A stretch of DNA of 64,000 nucleotides. It comes from Paenibacillus sp. DMB5 (GTDB lineage: Bacteria > Bacillota > Bacilli > Paenibacillales > Paenibacillaceae). Location: contig NZ_LRAC01000147.1 in the NCBI RefSeq assembly GCF_001517085.1, positions 1 through 64,000 of the forward strand. Reading direction: 5' to 3'. Positions within the stretch are counted from its first letter, which is position 1, and each line of letters begins with the position of its first letter. The notes under the pieces are model-generated. The model was not told the origin of the DNA. It did no database searches and saw only the letters and a program-made list of their open reading frames with translations. Shown one piece after another: positions 26,277-36,600 of this stretch. The position numbers were made by a program, and so were the translations under genes.

Positions 26277-27800
26277 CTAACCCTGCCTGATATACCTGAT
26301 GTAATGGAAATAATCGAAATCTGCATAACCGCCAGCCTGATGGGCCGCATAATGAAACAGTCCGATTCTATAGCCCATAAAATGGTCCAGTGTGTACTTC
26401 ATATGCAGTGTACTGCCGATTGGGGTCCATGCTGTCCCGTCCTCCGAATAGAAGAAGGTGGCCTCATCCACGCTATCCCTGAAATTGAAATCAATCCTGA
26501 GATAAACCCGATCAGCCGTGATGCTGACACTTTCCACCGGTTTTTCGCGGCCGTCGCCGCCGTTAACACACATGTCGATTGTGAACTGTCCCTGCTCCCC
26601 CGCTGCGATCCTTAACGTGCCGAATTCATTTTGCAGTGCTGCCATCCCCGCCCGGTCACCGGGCTGCATGCCCGAAATCTCCACCGCCGTTTCCGCGCGG
26701 CAAGCCGGACCTTCCGTCCGTTGTGTCAATGTATTGCGAGCCGTCAGGATGCTGTCTGCCGGCTGACCGGTGCGGAGGCGCAGATAGCCCGGCCGCTCGG
26801 TAACAGACCATAACGCGTTGTCAGGATTATGGTTCCACTGCCAGTTCAAAGCTAGTTTATCAGTCTCATATTCAAATTCGTCACTGATGACAAGCGGCAC
26901 TGCTTCTGCAGCAGGAAGTTTTGTCTCAAAACGTTGAGGTGCCGTACCATCATCCCCGATAACCGGCCAATCCTTATCCCAACTCACAGGAAGCACACAG
27001 GGAATCCGGCCGACAGCATCATGATCCTGGAACAACACAGCATACCAGTCGTTATCCGGAGTATCGACGATGCCGCCCTGCGCCACACCGTTATTATGGT
27101 AGCCCAGATCATCGTCCAGAATGATTCTGTGCTCGTAAGGACCGAGAAGTTCACGGGAACGGTAGCATACCTGACGTCTTCGTTTATTTCCGGCTTTGGG
27201 CCATTCTATAAAGAATAAATAGTAGTAACCATTTAGCTTGTAGGCATGACAGCCCTCGATCCGCAGCCCCATATCTGTCCGTTCGCCCTCAAGCAGCAGC
27301 TGATCCGCTCCTCCCGGCTCCACTGCCGTAAGATCTTGTGTCAGCTCCTTAATACGGATATCGCCATTACCGTAGATCACATAATTACGGCCATCGTCAT
27401 CCAGCAGCAGGGCGGGATCGTGGTGTAGCCCCGGTATGACTGAACGTTCCCATGGGCCTTGTTCAATATCCTCCGTGCGGTAAATATAGAACCGATCCAT
27501 ATCATTGGAGGAAAAACAGACATAAAATACTCCGTCCTTGTATTTAAGAGAAGCTGCCCAGGATCCTTTGCCGTAGATGCCCTTACCATCCAGCAGCCGA
27601 TGGGCTTCATTATCCTCGAAGGTATCATATACGTAATTTACAATTTCCCAATCTCTGAGGTTAACCGATTTCATAATCGGACAACCCGGCATGGAGTGCA
27701 TACTGGTACTGACCATATAGAAGAAAGGTCCGACCCGGATAACGTCAACATCCGGTACATCAGCCCACATAATGGGATTCGTTATAGTAGCGGTATTCAC
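26277..27800 (-). CDS. GH43 beta-xylosidase/arabinofuranosidase (GH43_12-like)
   Basis: 507 residues, cytoplasmic. It begins ITNPIMWADVPDVDVIRVGPFFYMVSTSMH, in which the base Asp takes the form DVDVIR, as in the subgroup with WAD.PD..V. The pKa Asp is in GLHHDPALLLDDDG, and the acid Glu in LRIEGCHAYKLNGYYY. The C-terminal half is the concanavalin-like domain ending ADFDYFHYIRY, like that of the XynB-type gene at 11763. It starts 29 bp after the next gene upstream (27829-29253) and is probably co-transcribed with it, both acting on imported xylo/arabino-oligosaccharides. Confidence 0.9.
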   Translation of the reverse strand: MNTATITNPIMWADVPDVDVIRVGPFFYMVSTSMHSMPGCPIMKSVNLRDWEIVNYVYDTFEDNEAHRLLDGKGIYGKGSWAASLKYKDGVFYVCFSSNDMDRFYIYRTEDIEQGPWERSVIPGLHHDPALLLDDDGRNYVIYGNGDIRIKELTQDLTAVEPGGADQLLLEGERTDMGLRIEGCHAYKLNGYYYLFFIEWPKAGNKRRRQVCYRSRELLGPYEHRIILDDDLGYHNNGVAQGGIVDTPDNDWYAVLFQDHDAVGRIPCVLPVSWDKDWPVIGDDGTAPQRFETKLPAAEAVPLVISDEFEYETDKLALNWQWNHNPDNALWSVTERPGYLRLRTGQPADSILTARNTLTQRTEGPACRAETAVEISGMQPGDRAGMAALQNEFGTLRIAAGEQGQFTIDMCVNGGDGREKPVESVSITADRVYLRIDFNFRDSVDEATFFYSEDGTAWTPIGSTLHMKYTLDHFMGYRIGLFHYAAHQAGGYADFDYFHYIRYIRQG

Positions 27801-27828
27801 TTATGTGCCCTCCTTAGGATGTATAGAG

Positions 27829-29253
27829 TTATTCGGTAAATTGCCAGGATACAAGCGCGAACAATTCACCCTCATTTGAACCCTCAAATACAAGGTAGAG
27901 ATCATGGATGCCCTCTGCTCCGCTAACCTCTGTCTTCCATTCCTTCTGTATCTCCGGCCCGTCTGCTGCGGGAACGGACAGTTCACCAATCAATGGACCC
28001 GCCGGATCATCCAGATGAAGCTTAATCGCACCGCCCTCCAGGCTTAAAACATCGGCCATGAATGCTGCTGCACCTTTATTACCAAAATCAACTCCGGATA
28101 ATCCGATCCAGTCTCCGTTGCCTATACCGGTTACCCGCCGTTCTTCTGAATCAGCCTTACCTTCTGTCTGTATTCCGGCACTCCACCCTACGGTAACAGC
28201 CTGGACGCGTTCGTACGGGTTCAGGCATCGAATCTGCGCTACGCCTTTATAATCAGCTTCAACATCACGGATGGAACCATCCCAGTTATGGAAAAGCAGG
28301 TTGAGATGCGTAGAACGGTAACCGTTGGCAATTCCCTGTGCCTTGGACAAGGTTTGTGCATGATAGGCGATATACCATACATCATGATACTGGAATATCG
28401 CATGATGGTTATTGCCTGACACTCCGAAGAAGTGTCCCGGATTCCGCAGGATCGTCCCCTGATAAGTCCAGGGTCCCATCGGATGGCTGCTCGTCATATA
28501 CGCAATCTCTCCCGCTGGAGGACTGCCTTCCGGACGTTCACCGTCATAGAAATTGGAACAGTAGGTAAAATAATAGACGCCACCGTGTTTATGTATGCCG
28601 GCATCCTCGAACATGAAGGGGGCAGGTATAACCTCAGCTGTGCCCGTTACGCTGATCATGTCCTCTCCCAGCCTCATCATCCGTGCCGTACCCGGCTCCG
28701 CGTATTCTCCTTCCGGGACTCCGCCTCCAAAGTAAATGTAACCGTTACCGTCATCATCTACCAGAACCGCCGGATCGAATAGCCAGGTTACCTCCTCGAC
28801 TCCCGGAGTCGAACGCAAGATGAGGGCTTCACCGATAGGATCAATCCAAGGTCCCACCGGACTGTCACTCGATAGAACACCTATACCGCTGGCATTATTT
28901 GCGAAATACAAAAAGAATTTATCCTTGCCGCCGATTACCTTATGCACTGCTGCTGGCGCCCAGGACTGGGTTGCCCACTTGGCTTCGCCGTGCGGTCCTG
29001 CAACTTTTATCTCGCCGTGGTCAGTCCAATTGACCAGATCACTGGAGGATATAACAGCTATCTTATTGATGCTGCTATAAGTATTTTCTTTTACCGTACC
29101 GTTCTCATCGTATTCCAGCGCGTCATTAGTCATGTAGAGATAGACCCGGTCACCGAACACCAGGGCATAAGGATCAGCCCCATATCTGTGTGCAACCAGC
29201 GGATTACCATAAGGAGGAACCTTACCGGATGCTTGATTCAACTGAACTCTCAT
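27829..29253 (-). CDS. GH43 arabinofuranosidase-like enzyme with C-terminal CBM6-like domain
   Basis: 474 residues. The propeller starts NPLVAHRYGADPYALVFGDRVYLYMTND (base Asp in GADPYA); the pKa Asp is in WLFDPAVLVDDDG and the acid Glu in FMFEDAGIHKHGGVYYFTY. The last ~125 residues (IQTEGKADSEERRVTGIGNGDWIGLSGVDFG.. ending HDLYLVFEG) form a CBM6-type beta-sandwich. This architecture is that of arabinoxylan arabinofuranohydrolases (XynD-like) but without a signal peptide, so it may act on imported oligosaccharides. Divergent from the GH8 gene. Confidence 0.88.
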   Translation of the reverse strand: MRVQLNQASGKVPPYGNPLVAHRYGADPYALVFGDRVYLYMTNDALEYDENGTVKENTYSSINKIAVISSSDLVNWTDHGEIKVAGPHGEAKWATQSWAPAAVHKVIGGKDKFFLYFANNASGIGVLSSDSPVGPWIDPIGEALILRSTPGVEEVTWLFDPAVLVDDDGNGYIYFGGGVPEGEYAEPGTARMMRLGEDMISVTGTAEVIPAPFMFEDAGIHKHGGVYYFTYCSNFYDGERPEGSPPAGEIAYMTSSHPMGPWTYQGTILRNPGHFFGVSGNNHHAIFQYHDVWYIAYHAQTLSKAQGIANGYRSTHLNLLFHNWDGSIRDVEADYKGVAQIRCLNPYERVQAVTVGWSAGIQTEGKADSEERRVTGIGNGDWIGLSGVDFGNKGAAAFMADVLSLEGGAIKLHLDDPAGPLIGELSVPAADGPEIQKEWKTEVSGAEGIHDLYLVFEGSNEGELFALVSWQFTE

Positions 29254-29423
29254 TTTATCTCCTCCAAGTTATTAATAGACAGCGTCCATTCTGCCTGAGG
29301 CCTTGGTTTGGCCCGGTTCATAATGATTATAGTCAGACGTTTTTCACGAAGTCCATGACAGATAGGCACTCAGAATTGATCTATTCTCATATCATTGGCA
29401 GAACGCATTCCCTATAATTTTCA

Positions 29424-29438
29424 AAGAAAACGCTTTAA
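29424..29438. promoter_or_regulatory. Near-consensus CcpA cre site upstream of the GH8 gene
   Basis: Minus-strand TTAAAGCGTTTTCTT matches 14 of 15 positions of WTGNAANCGNWNNCW. It lies between the divergent GH43 and GH8 genes, just upstream of a TATACT -10 (29460-29465) that has a poor -35. Confidence 0.5.
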
Positions 29439-29498
29439 TTTCTTCACCTCCGCTTATGCTATACTTTGTGGCAAATACAGATCTATTGGAGGGCAGTT

Positions 29499-30644
29499 AT
29501 GAAAATAGTCCAAGAGGGTTCCTTTTATACCGGGGAATATAGAAGCTTATTCAGAGAAACGGGAGTACCGGAGGAGGTCATCCAAAAGAGGCTTGAGGAT
29601 ACCTGGAACGAACTATTCTATGGTGCGCCCGATGTCCGGATCTACCATCCGATGGGTGAAGATAAGGGATACATTGTAGATACCGGCAACACGGATGTTC
29701 GGACTGAAGGAATGTCCTACGGGATGATGATGGCTGTTCAAATGAACAAAAAAGAGGAATTTGACCGGCTCTGGAAATTCGCCAAGGAGCATATGCAGCA
29801 TAAGGAGGGCCGTTACAAAGATTATTTCGCCTGGCACTGTACACTGGACGGAACACAGCTGTCGCCGGGTCCGGCTCCGGACGGGGAAGAGTTTTTTGCC
29901 ATGGCCCTGTTCTTTGCCTCTAACCGCTGGGGAGACAGTGCCGAACCGTTCAATTATTCCGAACAGGCACGGATCATTCTCAGAGCTTGTGTCCACAAAG
30001 GGGAAGATGGTGAAGGCGATCCGATGTGGGACCCGGCGACCAGGCTGATTAAATTTGTTCCGGAAAGTCCTTTCAGCGATCCTTCCTATCATTTGCCGCA
30101 TTTCTATGAATTGTTTGCCCTGCAGGCGGATGAACAGGACAGGGCTTTCTGGAAAGAAGCTGCTGACAGGAGCAGAGCTTATCTGCACAAAGCCTGTCAC
30201 CCGGAAACCGGCCTGTCTCCCGAATATGCCAACTATGACGGAACCCCGGCTGAACCGCAGCCGCATGGGGACTTCCGCCATTTCTTCAGCGATGCTTACC
30301 GGGTAGCGGCCAATATCGGGCTGGATTATGAATGGTTGCGGAGCGACCCTTGGCAGGTGGAGCAATCCAACCGGATTCAGGCCTTCTTCCGGGACATTGA
30401 AGTAGCCGATTACCGCCGTTATACCATAGACGGCCAGCCTTTTGAAGAACCGTCCCTGCATCCGGTCGGCCTTCTTGCAACACTGGCTATGGCTTCGCTC
30501 GCTGCCGACGGACCTGATGCCGGTCATTTCGTCAAGCTGTTCTGGGATACTCCGCTGCGCACCGGGGTCCGCCGGTATTACGACAACTGCCTGTACTTTT
30601 TCAGCCTGATGGCTCTCAGCGGAAACTACCGTATATATTCTTAA
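29499..30644 (+). CDS. GH8 reducing-end xylose-releasing exo-oligoxylanase
   Basis: 381 residues, intracellular, an (alpha/alpha)6 barrel. It cleaves xylose from the reducing end of xylo-oligosaccharides. Conserved positions agree with the characterised Bacillus halodurans Rex enzyme: E70 in DVRTEGMSYGMM (acid) and D128 in APDGEEFFAMAL; the base Asp (about D265) is in RHFFSDAYRVA. The start at 29499 follows GGAGGGCAGTT; a longer open frame upstream lacks homology. An AraC gene follows after 42 bp, likely in the same transcript. Confidence 0.93.
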   Translation: MKIVQEGSFYTGEYRSLFRETGVPEEVIQKRLEDTWNELFYGAPDVRIYHPMGEDKGYIVDTGNTDVRTEGMSYGMMMAVQMNKKEEFDRLWKFAKEHMQHKEGRYKDYFAWHCTLDGTQLSPGPAPDGEEFFAMALFFASNRWGDSAEPFNYSEQARIILRACVHKGEDGEGDPMWDPATRLIKFVPESPFSDPSYHLPHFYELFALQADEQDRAFWKEAADRSRAYLHKACHPETGLSPEYANYDGTPAEPQPHGDFRHFFSDAYRVAANIGLDYEWLRSDPWQVEQSNRIQAFFRDIEVADYRRYTIDGQPFEEPSLHPVGLLATLAMASLAADGPDAGHFVKLFWDTPLRTGVRRYYDNCLYFFSLMALSGNYRIYS

Positions 30645-30686
30645 TAATTACAAAAATGACACCATGACTGGTCAGGAGGGAATAAG

Positions 30687-31451
30687 ATGGCCCATATTCA
30701 CTTTGTTGAGTGCAATACCGCGCACACGGGCAATTTTGCTATTGATGTTCCGGCGGGCCATCACTGGCTCCTTGTGATCACCAAGACACCGGCGCAATTC
30801 TGGGTAAACGGCGGAATCAAGGAATACCCTGCCCATAGTGCAGTCCTTTACCGCCCGCAGCAGAAAGTCTATTACCGGTCCTGCACCGGTCATTTCGTCA
30901 ATGACTGGATCCGCTTCGAATCCGATGAAGCTTATATTACGGAATCTCCGCTGCCGTTCGGCATTCCTTTTGCCCTCAGTGACCCGCAATACTGCCAGAA
31001 GCTAATAGAGCTGCTTGTCGTTGAACGCAGTTTCAACCTGGACTGCAAAGAATCTTCCACCGATCACCTGCTGCGGACACTGTTCAACAAGCTCTGGGAG
31101 TCGTACTTCCAGGATAAAGTTACACCTCAACACTACAACTTACTGAAGCTGCGGACCGCTATCCAGAGTAATCCCGGCGATTACTGGACTGTGTCCAGAA
31201 TGGCTGATTTTCTCCGTATCAGTCCGGGCTATCTCCAGAATATTTACAAAAAGACATTTGGAATTTCATGTATGGATGACGTCATCAACAGCCGGATCCG
31301 TATGGCAAAAGAATATTTGATTCACAATGCTCAGAGTATCGCTGAAGTTGCCTCCCGGTGCGGTTATCAGAATGTGGAGCACTTCTGCAGGCAATTTAAG
31401 CAAATAACCGGGCGTACTCCGGGCCATTTCCAAAAGTATGCAAAAAATTAA
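30687..31451 (+). CDS. AraC family transcriptional regulator
   Basis: 254 residues. The N-terminal domain is short (about 1-150, with GHHWLLVITKTPAQFWVNGG and HSAVLYRPQQKVYY, a cupin-like pattern). The C-terminal AraC domain has YWTVSRMADFLRISPGYLQNIYKKTFG and a second unit ending CGYQNVEHFCRQFKQITGRTPGHFQKY. It lies 42 bp after the GH8 gene with AGGAGGG before its ATG, so it is probably co-transcribed with GH8 and may control GH8 and the divergent GH43 genes. Confidence 0.92.
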   Translation: MAHIHFVECNTAHTGNFAIDVPAGHHWLLVITKTPAQFWVNGGIKEYPAHSAVLYRPQQKVYYRSCTGHFVNDWIRFESDEAYITESPLPFGIPFALSDPQYCQKLIELLVVERSFNLDCKESSTDHLLRTLFNKLWESYFQDKVTPQHYNLLKLRTAIQSNPGDYWTVSRMADFLRISPGYLQNIYKKTFGISCMDDVINSRIRMAKEYLIHNAQSIAEVASRCGYQNVEHFCRQFKQITGRTPGHFQKYAKN

Positions 31452-31455
31452 ATAA

Positions 31456-31527
31456 AAATCCCCTCCGGCCGACAGCGTCAATTACATCTGGCAGATGTCT
31501 TTGTACGCTGTGTACATGAGGGGATTT
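31456..31527. terminator. Nested three-stem terminator between AraC and hflC
   Basis: Outer stem AAATCCCCTC (31456-31465) / GAGGGGATTT (31518-31527), middle stem ACAGCGT (31472-31478) / ACGCTGT (31505-31511), inner stem ACATCTG/CAGATGT (31484-31498). Internal loops are nearly symmetrical (5-6 nt). A and T flanks suit bidirectional termination of the convergent genes. Confidence 0.7.
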
Positions 31528-31537
31528 CTTGTAGGGG

Positions 31538-32404
31538 CTACTGCCCCAGCAGTATTTTGGCATAAGGAGAATCAATCGGGATCATGATCACCGGTTCATT
31601 CTGCAGCGTGGTCACATAACTTTCCAGGGTACGGTAGAAGCTGTAGAATTCCGGAGATTTCCCGTAAGCCTGATTGTAGATTCTGGCCGCTTCCCCTTCG
31701 CCTTCAGCGATTATTTTTTTGGAATCGGCTTCGGCCTGGGCCATCAGCTCTGTGGAGGTACGGTCAGCTCTGGAGGTTATTTTCTTGGACTCCTCGTCGC
31801 CCTCGGACAGATAACGTGCAGCAATGGATTGACGGTCAGAAATCATCCGGTTATACACACTCTGTTTGTTCTCTTCCGGCAGATCGGTACGTTTGATCCG
31901 TACATCAATCACTTCAATCCCGTAATTATCACGGGTTAAGGCGGAGATGACGTCTTTGGTGATCTCATCGTTAATATTGCCCCGTCCGGTGTCCTCACTG
32001 ATAATATTTTCATAATTAATCTCTGACAGCTTGCGGCGTACTGAGTTATATACAGCTTCATCAATACGCTGAATCCCGCCGCCTACCGTCTGTACGGTTC
32101 TCAGGAACTGCGAGGCATTGGTAATTCTCCAGACGGTATAGTTATCGACCACAATCGGCTTCTGGTCTTTGGTCAGAATGTTGGTGGGCGAGCTTTCGTA
32201 CGTCATCTGATATTTAGGAAGTGCGGAGACATTTTCGATAAAAGGGAGCTTAAGCTTCAGTCCGGGCTCCTCGACGGTGCGCATCGCTTCACCGAAACGG
32301 AGGACCACCTTGTATTCGCCTTCCTTCACTACATACATCGAGCCGGCTAACAGTATGACGAGAACTACAGCTGATATTAGGGTGATGATCTGGTTTTTTT
32401 TCAC
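31538..32404 (-). CDS. hflC: HflC, SPFH-domain membrane protease modulator
   Basis: 288 residues. An N-terminal membrane anchor (about 8-26, ITLISAVVLVILLAGSMYVV) precedes the SPFH/Band-7 domain: VVKEGEYKVVLRFGEAMRTVEEPGLKLKLPFIENV. A helical stretch with RMISDRQSIAARYLSEGDEESKKI and AEADSKKIIAEGEGEAARIYNQAY is typical of HflC. It forms a complex with HflK that modulates the FtsH protease. The GTG start overlaps the hflK stop (GTGA), giving coupling. It ends at a strong terminator. Confidence 0.94.
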   Translation of the reverse strand: MKKNQIITLISAVVLVILLAGSMYVVKEGEYKVVLRFGEAMRTVEEPGLKLKLPFIENVSALPKYQMTYESSPTNILTKDQKPIVVDNYTVWRITNASQFLRTVQTVGGGIQRIDEAVYNSVRRKLSEINYENIISEDTGRGNINDEITKDVISALTRDNYGIEVIDVRIKRTDLPEENKQSVYNRMISDRQSIAARYLSEGDEESKKITSRADRTSTELMAQAEADSKKIIAEGEGEAARIYNQAYGKSPEFYSFYRTLESYVTTLQNEPVIMIPIDSPYAKILLGQ

Positions 32405-33432
32405 TGTGCATCTCCTCCTTGCGGCGCTGCTGAAGGGGACGGGCTGGCCGTAGTATTGCGCATCAGCTCATTCAGCGGCAGGTAATTAACTGTATCACTG
32501 TTCGAGTTGGTGATGAAGATTTTGGCGTTTGGCAGAATCGTCTCCAGTGTCTCCAGAATCAGCCGGCTTTCGGTTACACTTTTATTGTTGATATATTCGG
32601 TATAAATGGCATTAAACTGGGCCACATCACCCTGTGCGTTAAGGATTCGCGACTTCTTCTCCCCTTCGGCTCTCTCGAGCAGCGCCTGCGCTTCACCGCG
32701 TGCTTTGGGAATGATATCGTTCTCATACTTCTTGGCGTTGTTAATCTTCGTGTTCTTCTCTTCACGGGCATTGGTTACCTCGCGGAAGGCTTCCTCTACC
32801 TGGCCGCTAGGCGGCTCAATATCCTGGAATTTGATATCAATGATCTGAATGCCTGTGTTGTATTTCTTCTGCAGATCGACCAGCAGCTCACGGACTTTAT
32901 CCTGGATCACTGTCTTTCCGTCCGTAATTGCATAATCCAGCTTCTCGGAACCAATGACAGCACGAATCGATGAGCTTGCCGAATTGCGCAGGAATTGTTC
33001 CGGGTCGTCAATGTTATACAGATAATCACGGATATTGCTGATCTTCCACTGGACTACAGCATCGGCAGATACAATATTCTCATCACCGGTAATCATCATC
33101 GCTTCATCTTCAACGGGCACAGCTCCTTCGGCCTCCTGACGGTACCCGATATGTATTCTCTGGGTCAGCTCCGCAGGCACCGTGATGACTTCCTGTATGG
33201 GATAAGGCCATTTGAAATGAAGTCCTGCTGAGGACTCATTGGTATACTTGCCGAATGTCAGAATTGCTGCACGCTCTTGCTCCTGCACCGTATAAAAGGA
33301 TGTCGAGCCCAGATAAATCAGCACCACGGCAGCGGCTCCCCACAATCCGACCTTTTTTAAATTCCCCGGCTTCAGCCCGGGCAGCTTGCGTCCCGGTACC
33401 GGATTCCCGCCATCTCCATTCATAAAATTCAA
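32401..33432 (-). CDS. hflK: HflK, SPFH-domain membrane protease modulator
   Basis: 343 residues. Gly/Pro-rich N-terminus, one membrane helix (about 30-48), then the SPFH domain: FYTVQEQERAAILTFGKYTNESSAGLHFKWPYPIQEV, and the C-terminal RGEAQALLERAEGEKKSRILNAQGDVAQFNAIY helix. The best start is TTG at 33432 (AAGGAG 9 nt upstream); an ATG three codons on is too far from that site. Operon with hflC. Housekeeping membrane-quality-control genes, apparently unrelated to the surrounding glycanase genes. Confidence 0.93.
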   Translation of the reverse strand: MNFMNGDGGNPVPGRKLPGLKPGNLKKVGLWGAAAVVLIYLGSTSFYTVQEQERAAILTFGKYTNESSAGLHFKWPYPIQEVITVPAELTQRIHIGYRQEAEGAVPVEDEAMMITGDENIVSADAVVQWKISNIRDYLYNIDDPEQFLRNSASSSIRAVIGSEKLDYAITDGKTVIQDKVRELLVDLQKKYNTGIQIIDIKFQDIEPPSGQVEEAFREVTNAREEKNTKINNAKKYENDIIPKARGEAQALLERAEGEKKSRILNAQGDVAQFNAIYTEYINNKSVTESRLILETLETILPNAKIFITNSNSDTVNYLPLNELMRNTTASPSPSAAPQGGDAQ

Positions 33433-33493
33433 GATGCATCGCTCCTTTTTGCGTATTTAAGTCAATATTAAGATACATATACGTAAATAAAAC

Positions 33494-33522
33494 AAAAAAG
33501 TCGCAAATTGCGCGACTTTTTT
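33494..33522. terminator. Terminator between the SLH-GH30 gene and hflK
   Basis: AAAAAAGTCGC / GCGACTTTTTT hairpin with A- and T-runs on both sides. It follows the giant SLH gene on the minus strand and lies about 60 bp upstream of the hflK start. Confidence 0.8.
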
Positions 33523-33642
33523 CAAGTATGCTGTACTTTTCTACATTTCCCTCTTTCTCAGGATGTATTTTCCGTCTGCCCTGAGCGGGTTTTATGGAGT
33601 AGTTGCTTGCTGAAACTTACATTCCCTGTATCCGGTAGATGA

Positions 33643-36600
33643 TTACAGCCGCTTCTGCTCTGGTGGCTGTCCGGCCGGGTTGATGGCTTTTCCGTCTCCC
33701 TGGACAATCTCTTCCTTAATCAGAGCGGCTACGCTGTCAACAGCGTATTTTGCGACCTTTGCTCCATCTGTGAAGCTGCTTAAATCCCCGGCACTGCCGC
33801 TGGCGGATAATTTATTCACTGCTTTCAAAGCTCTGGCTGCAATGACCATCATATCCTGCCTGGAGATTTCGCCCTTCGGATTAAAGTTATTGCCGTCCGT
33901 TCCATTAATGATCCCCAGCTTCCTGGCAGTACCAAGCGCTTCATAATAGTAGGCGCCTTGACTGACATCCGCAAAATTGGAACCGGCTACGGCTTCAAGG
34001 CCGAGAGCACGCACAAGCAATACTACAAAGTCCGCTCTTGTGATGTTCTTTCCCGGACTAAAGGCCGTCTCGGACGTCCCTTTTATAACACCCTTCGCAT
34101 ACAACGCATCTATAGCCTCGGAAGCCCAGCTATATTTGTCGTCAATATCTTTAAATCCGCTAGATGGTACAGGTGCCGGCGTTGCTGACGGCGGCGGTGT
34201 TGCTGTTCCCGGTGCGGTGCTCGGTGTCGGTGTTGGTGTTGGTGTCGGTGTTGGCGTCGTTACCGGACCCGATGGCCCTCCGCTGTTGCTCAATGTGGTG
34301 ACAGTAAGGCCAGGACCGTCCGTGCTCCAGTTTCCTGCCGCATCCCCGGCCTGAACCGTGAATACATATCCGGTACCTGGCGAAAGTCCCGACACCTCAT
34401 AGCGTTGCGCCGTTCCAGGCAGCGCTGCGATCTCCTCAGCTCCCCTGTAGATCTTGTAGCCTGTGACCGACTTATCATCAGCTGCACTGGTCCATGTCAG
34501 TGTTAGTCCGGAAGTGGTTATCCCGGAAGCTTCGAGCTTGCTGCCTGCCGGCCATGACGGCGGGGCAGTATCCGCAGACGGCAAGGTTGCAGCTGAAATG
34601 GAAGGTCCGCCGGTGCTCCAATTCCCACCGGTATCCCCGGCCTCTACTGTAAATGTATACCTCGTATCCGGTATTAAGCCTTTGACCTGATAATGGTATA
34701 CTGCCCCGGATACAGTCTCCGTGTACACGGCATCGGTAACTGTAACCGGCTTGTCATCAACTCCGTTAGTAATTCTATAAGCGGAGATTCCGCTTTCGTC
34801 GGTTGCTGTTGCAGACCATGTCAACGTTAATTCCGTGTCGGTAACGCCGGTGGCTTCAAGCGTACTGCCTTCCTGCCAAACCGGCGGTGTGGTATCGGAG
34901 GTCGGCAGCGTTGTTACTGTAACAGAAGGTCCGTCCGTACTCCAGTTGCCGGCTGCATTCCCTGCTTCCACCTTGAAGGTATACAAGGTATTCGGAAGCA
35001 ATCCGGTAAGCTGATAACGGTATACAGCCCCGGATACAGTAAGCTCATCCCCGTTCACAGTAACCGGGTCCGAATCAGCCCCCGTATAAATCCGGTATCC
35101 GGTGACCCCGGCTTCATCTGCAGCTGCCGGCCACGATAAGGTGACTCCAGTGCTCGTTAGATCGGAAGGTTCAAGCTTACTTCCCTCGCCCCATACCGGC
35201 GGAACAGCGGCTTCGAAGCGGAAATCGTCGATATAATACGATGCCGTAGCACTATTGGGGCTTTCCACATATATAGTGACATCATCGTGCAGATAACGGT
35301 AGGTGCCTTCCAGCTTGACCCAATCTCCGGTTGTACTTACAGTCTGCGTTGAAAGGCTGATGTAATAAGGCGCAGCAGCATTGACCAGTGCGGTCAGCTT
35401 CAGCTGGGCGCTTGCCGGTTCAATCAGCTTGACCCATACGGAAGCTTTGTACGCATTACCGGTCTTGACCATATCCTTCACATGAACGGACGGGCCGTCG
35501 GAATGGGCTGTTCTGCCGGTTACCTTCAGGGCATAAGCTCCGCCCGGAGTATGGTTGGCCTCTTTGACAGGCGTAAGCGTCACGCCTGCGCTGCCTTTAG
35601 GCATGAAGCCCTGAAGCGTCTGATCCTCAAAATCCCTCAAGGCTTTCGCACCTGCTGTAATGGTTAACGGACTGATCAATACGCTGGCACTGCCCTTTGA
35701 CAGAGTCAGTGAGAATTCCTCATTCTGATAGGCAAGGGCAGCATTCACTCCAAGCGCCTTCAGCTCTGCATGGTTATTCAGATATTCCTGCGCTTTGGTC
35801 TTCAGTGCTGCAGCATCATCACCGGCGGTATCCGGAACTGTAATCCGGGTGCCGATCAGCGCCGCAGCTTCTTCTACTGCCAGCTGATCCGGGCTGACCC
35901 CGCCGGCTCCATCCGATGTCTTGAGAAGATTCACATTAGTGAACGTTACCTGGAAATCGGTAGAGGCACTGGTGTTGGTTCCATACAATTGTACCTTTGC
36001 ATCCTTAAAGAATTCAGGGGTATACGTTGACGGACTGCCCATAGCCGTCCAGCTGGAGCCGCTGTTTGTTGAAAAATACCCCTGAACCACATTCCCTTCT
36101 TTTACAATACGGAGAAAATAGTTTACCCCGCTCAAATTGGTCTGATTGGTGTTGTTGGTAAAGGAGGTGCTGCCTGTTTTGCCTGAGTTATTGACTTTAA
36201 TATTCGCACTTACTTTTCTGGCATTGATCCGGTAGAACTCCCCGCTCGAAACCCGGCTGATGCCAAGTCCAACCTGCGAATTCTCACCCATTGACGAATC
36301 ATTAAGCGGTTTATCCACAATCAGCTTTGCTGTCAGCGTCCAGTTGCCTTCAGCAGAACCCGGAAACTGCAGCATATTGTGGCTGGCCGGATATTCGGTA
36401 TCGCCTTTGAGTGTCTTGATCGTTGCGCCATCAGCGTTATAGCTTAAGGCATGCTGCGGATCTGCCGGATTCATGATTTCCCAGCCTGCCGGAAGACCAT
36501 CTGCAAATGAAATCAGCTCGTTGGTACTGAAAGAAATTCTATACGTCTTGACCTTTTCACCTTTTATAAACCGGACTACTGCCGTTCCCTGCGCGCTGTC

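Noticed and set aside
29613..30527. 304-codon antisense ORF over the GH8 gene
   Set aside because: Antisense shadow; GH8 has conserved catalytic residues in the other strand.
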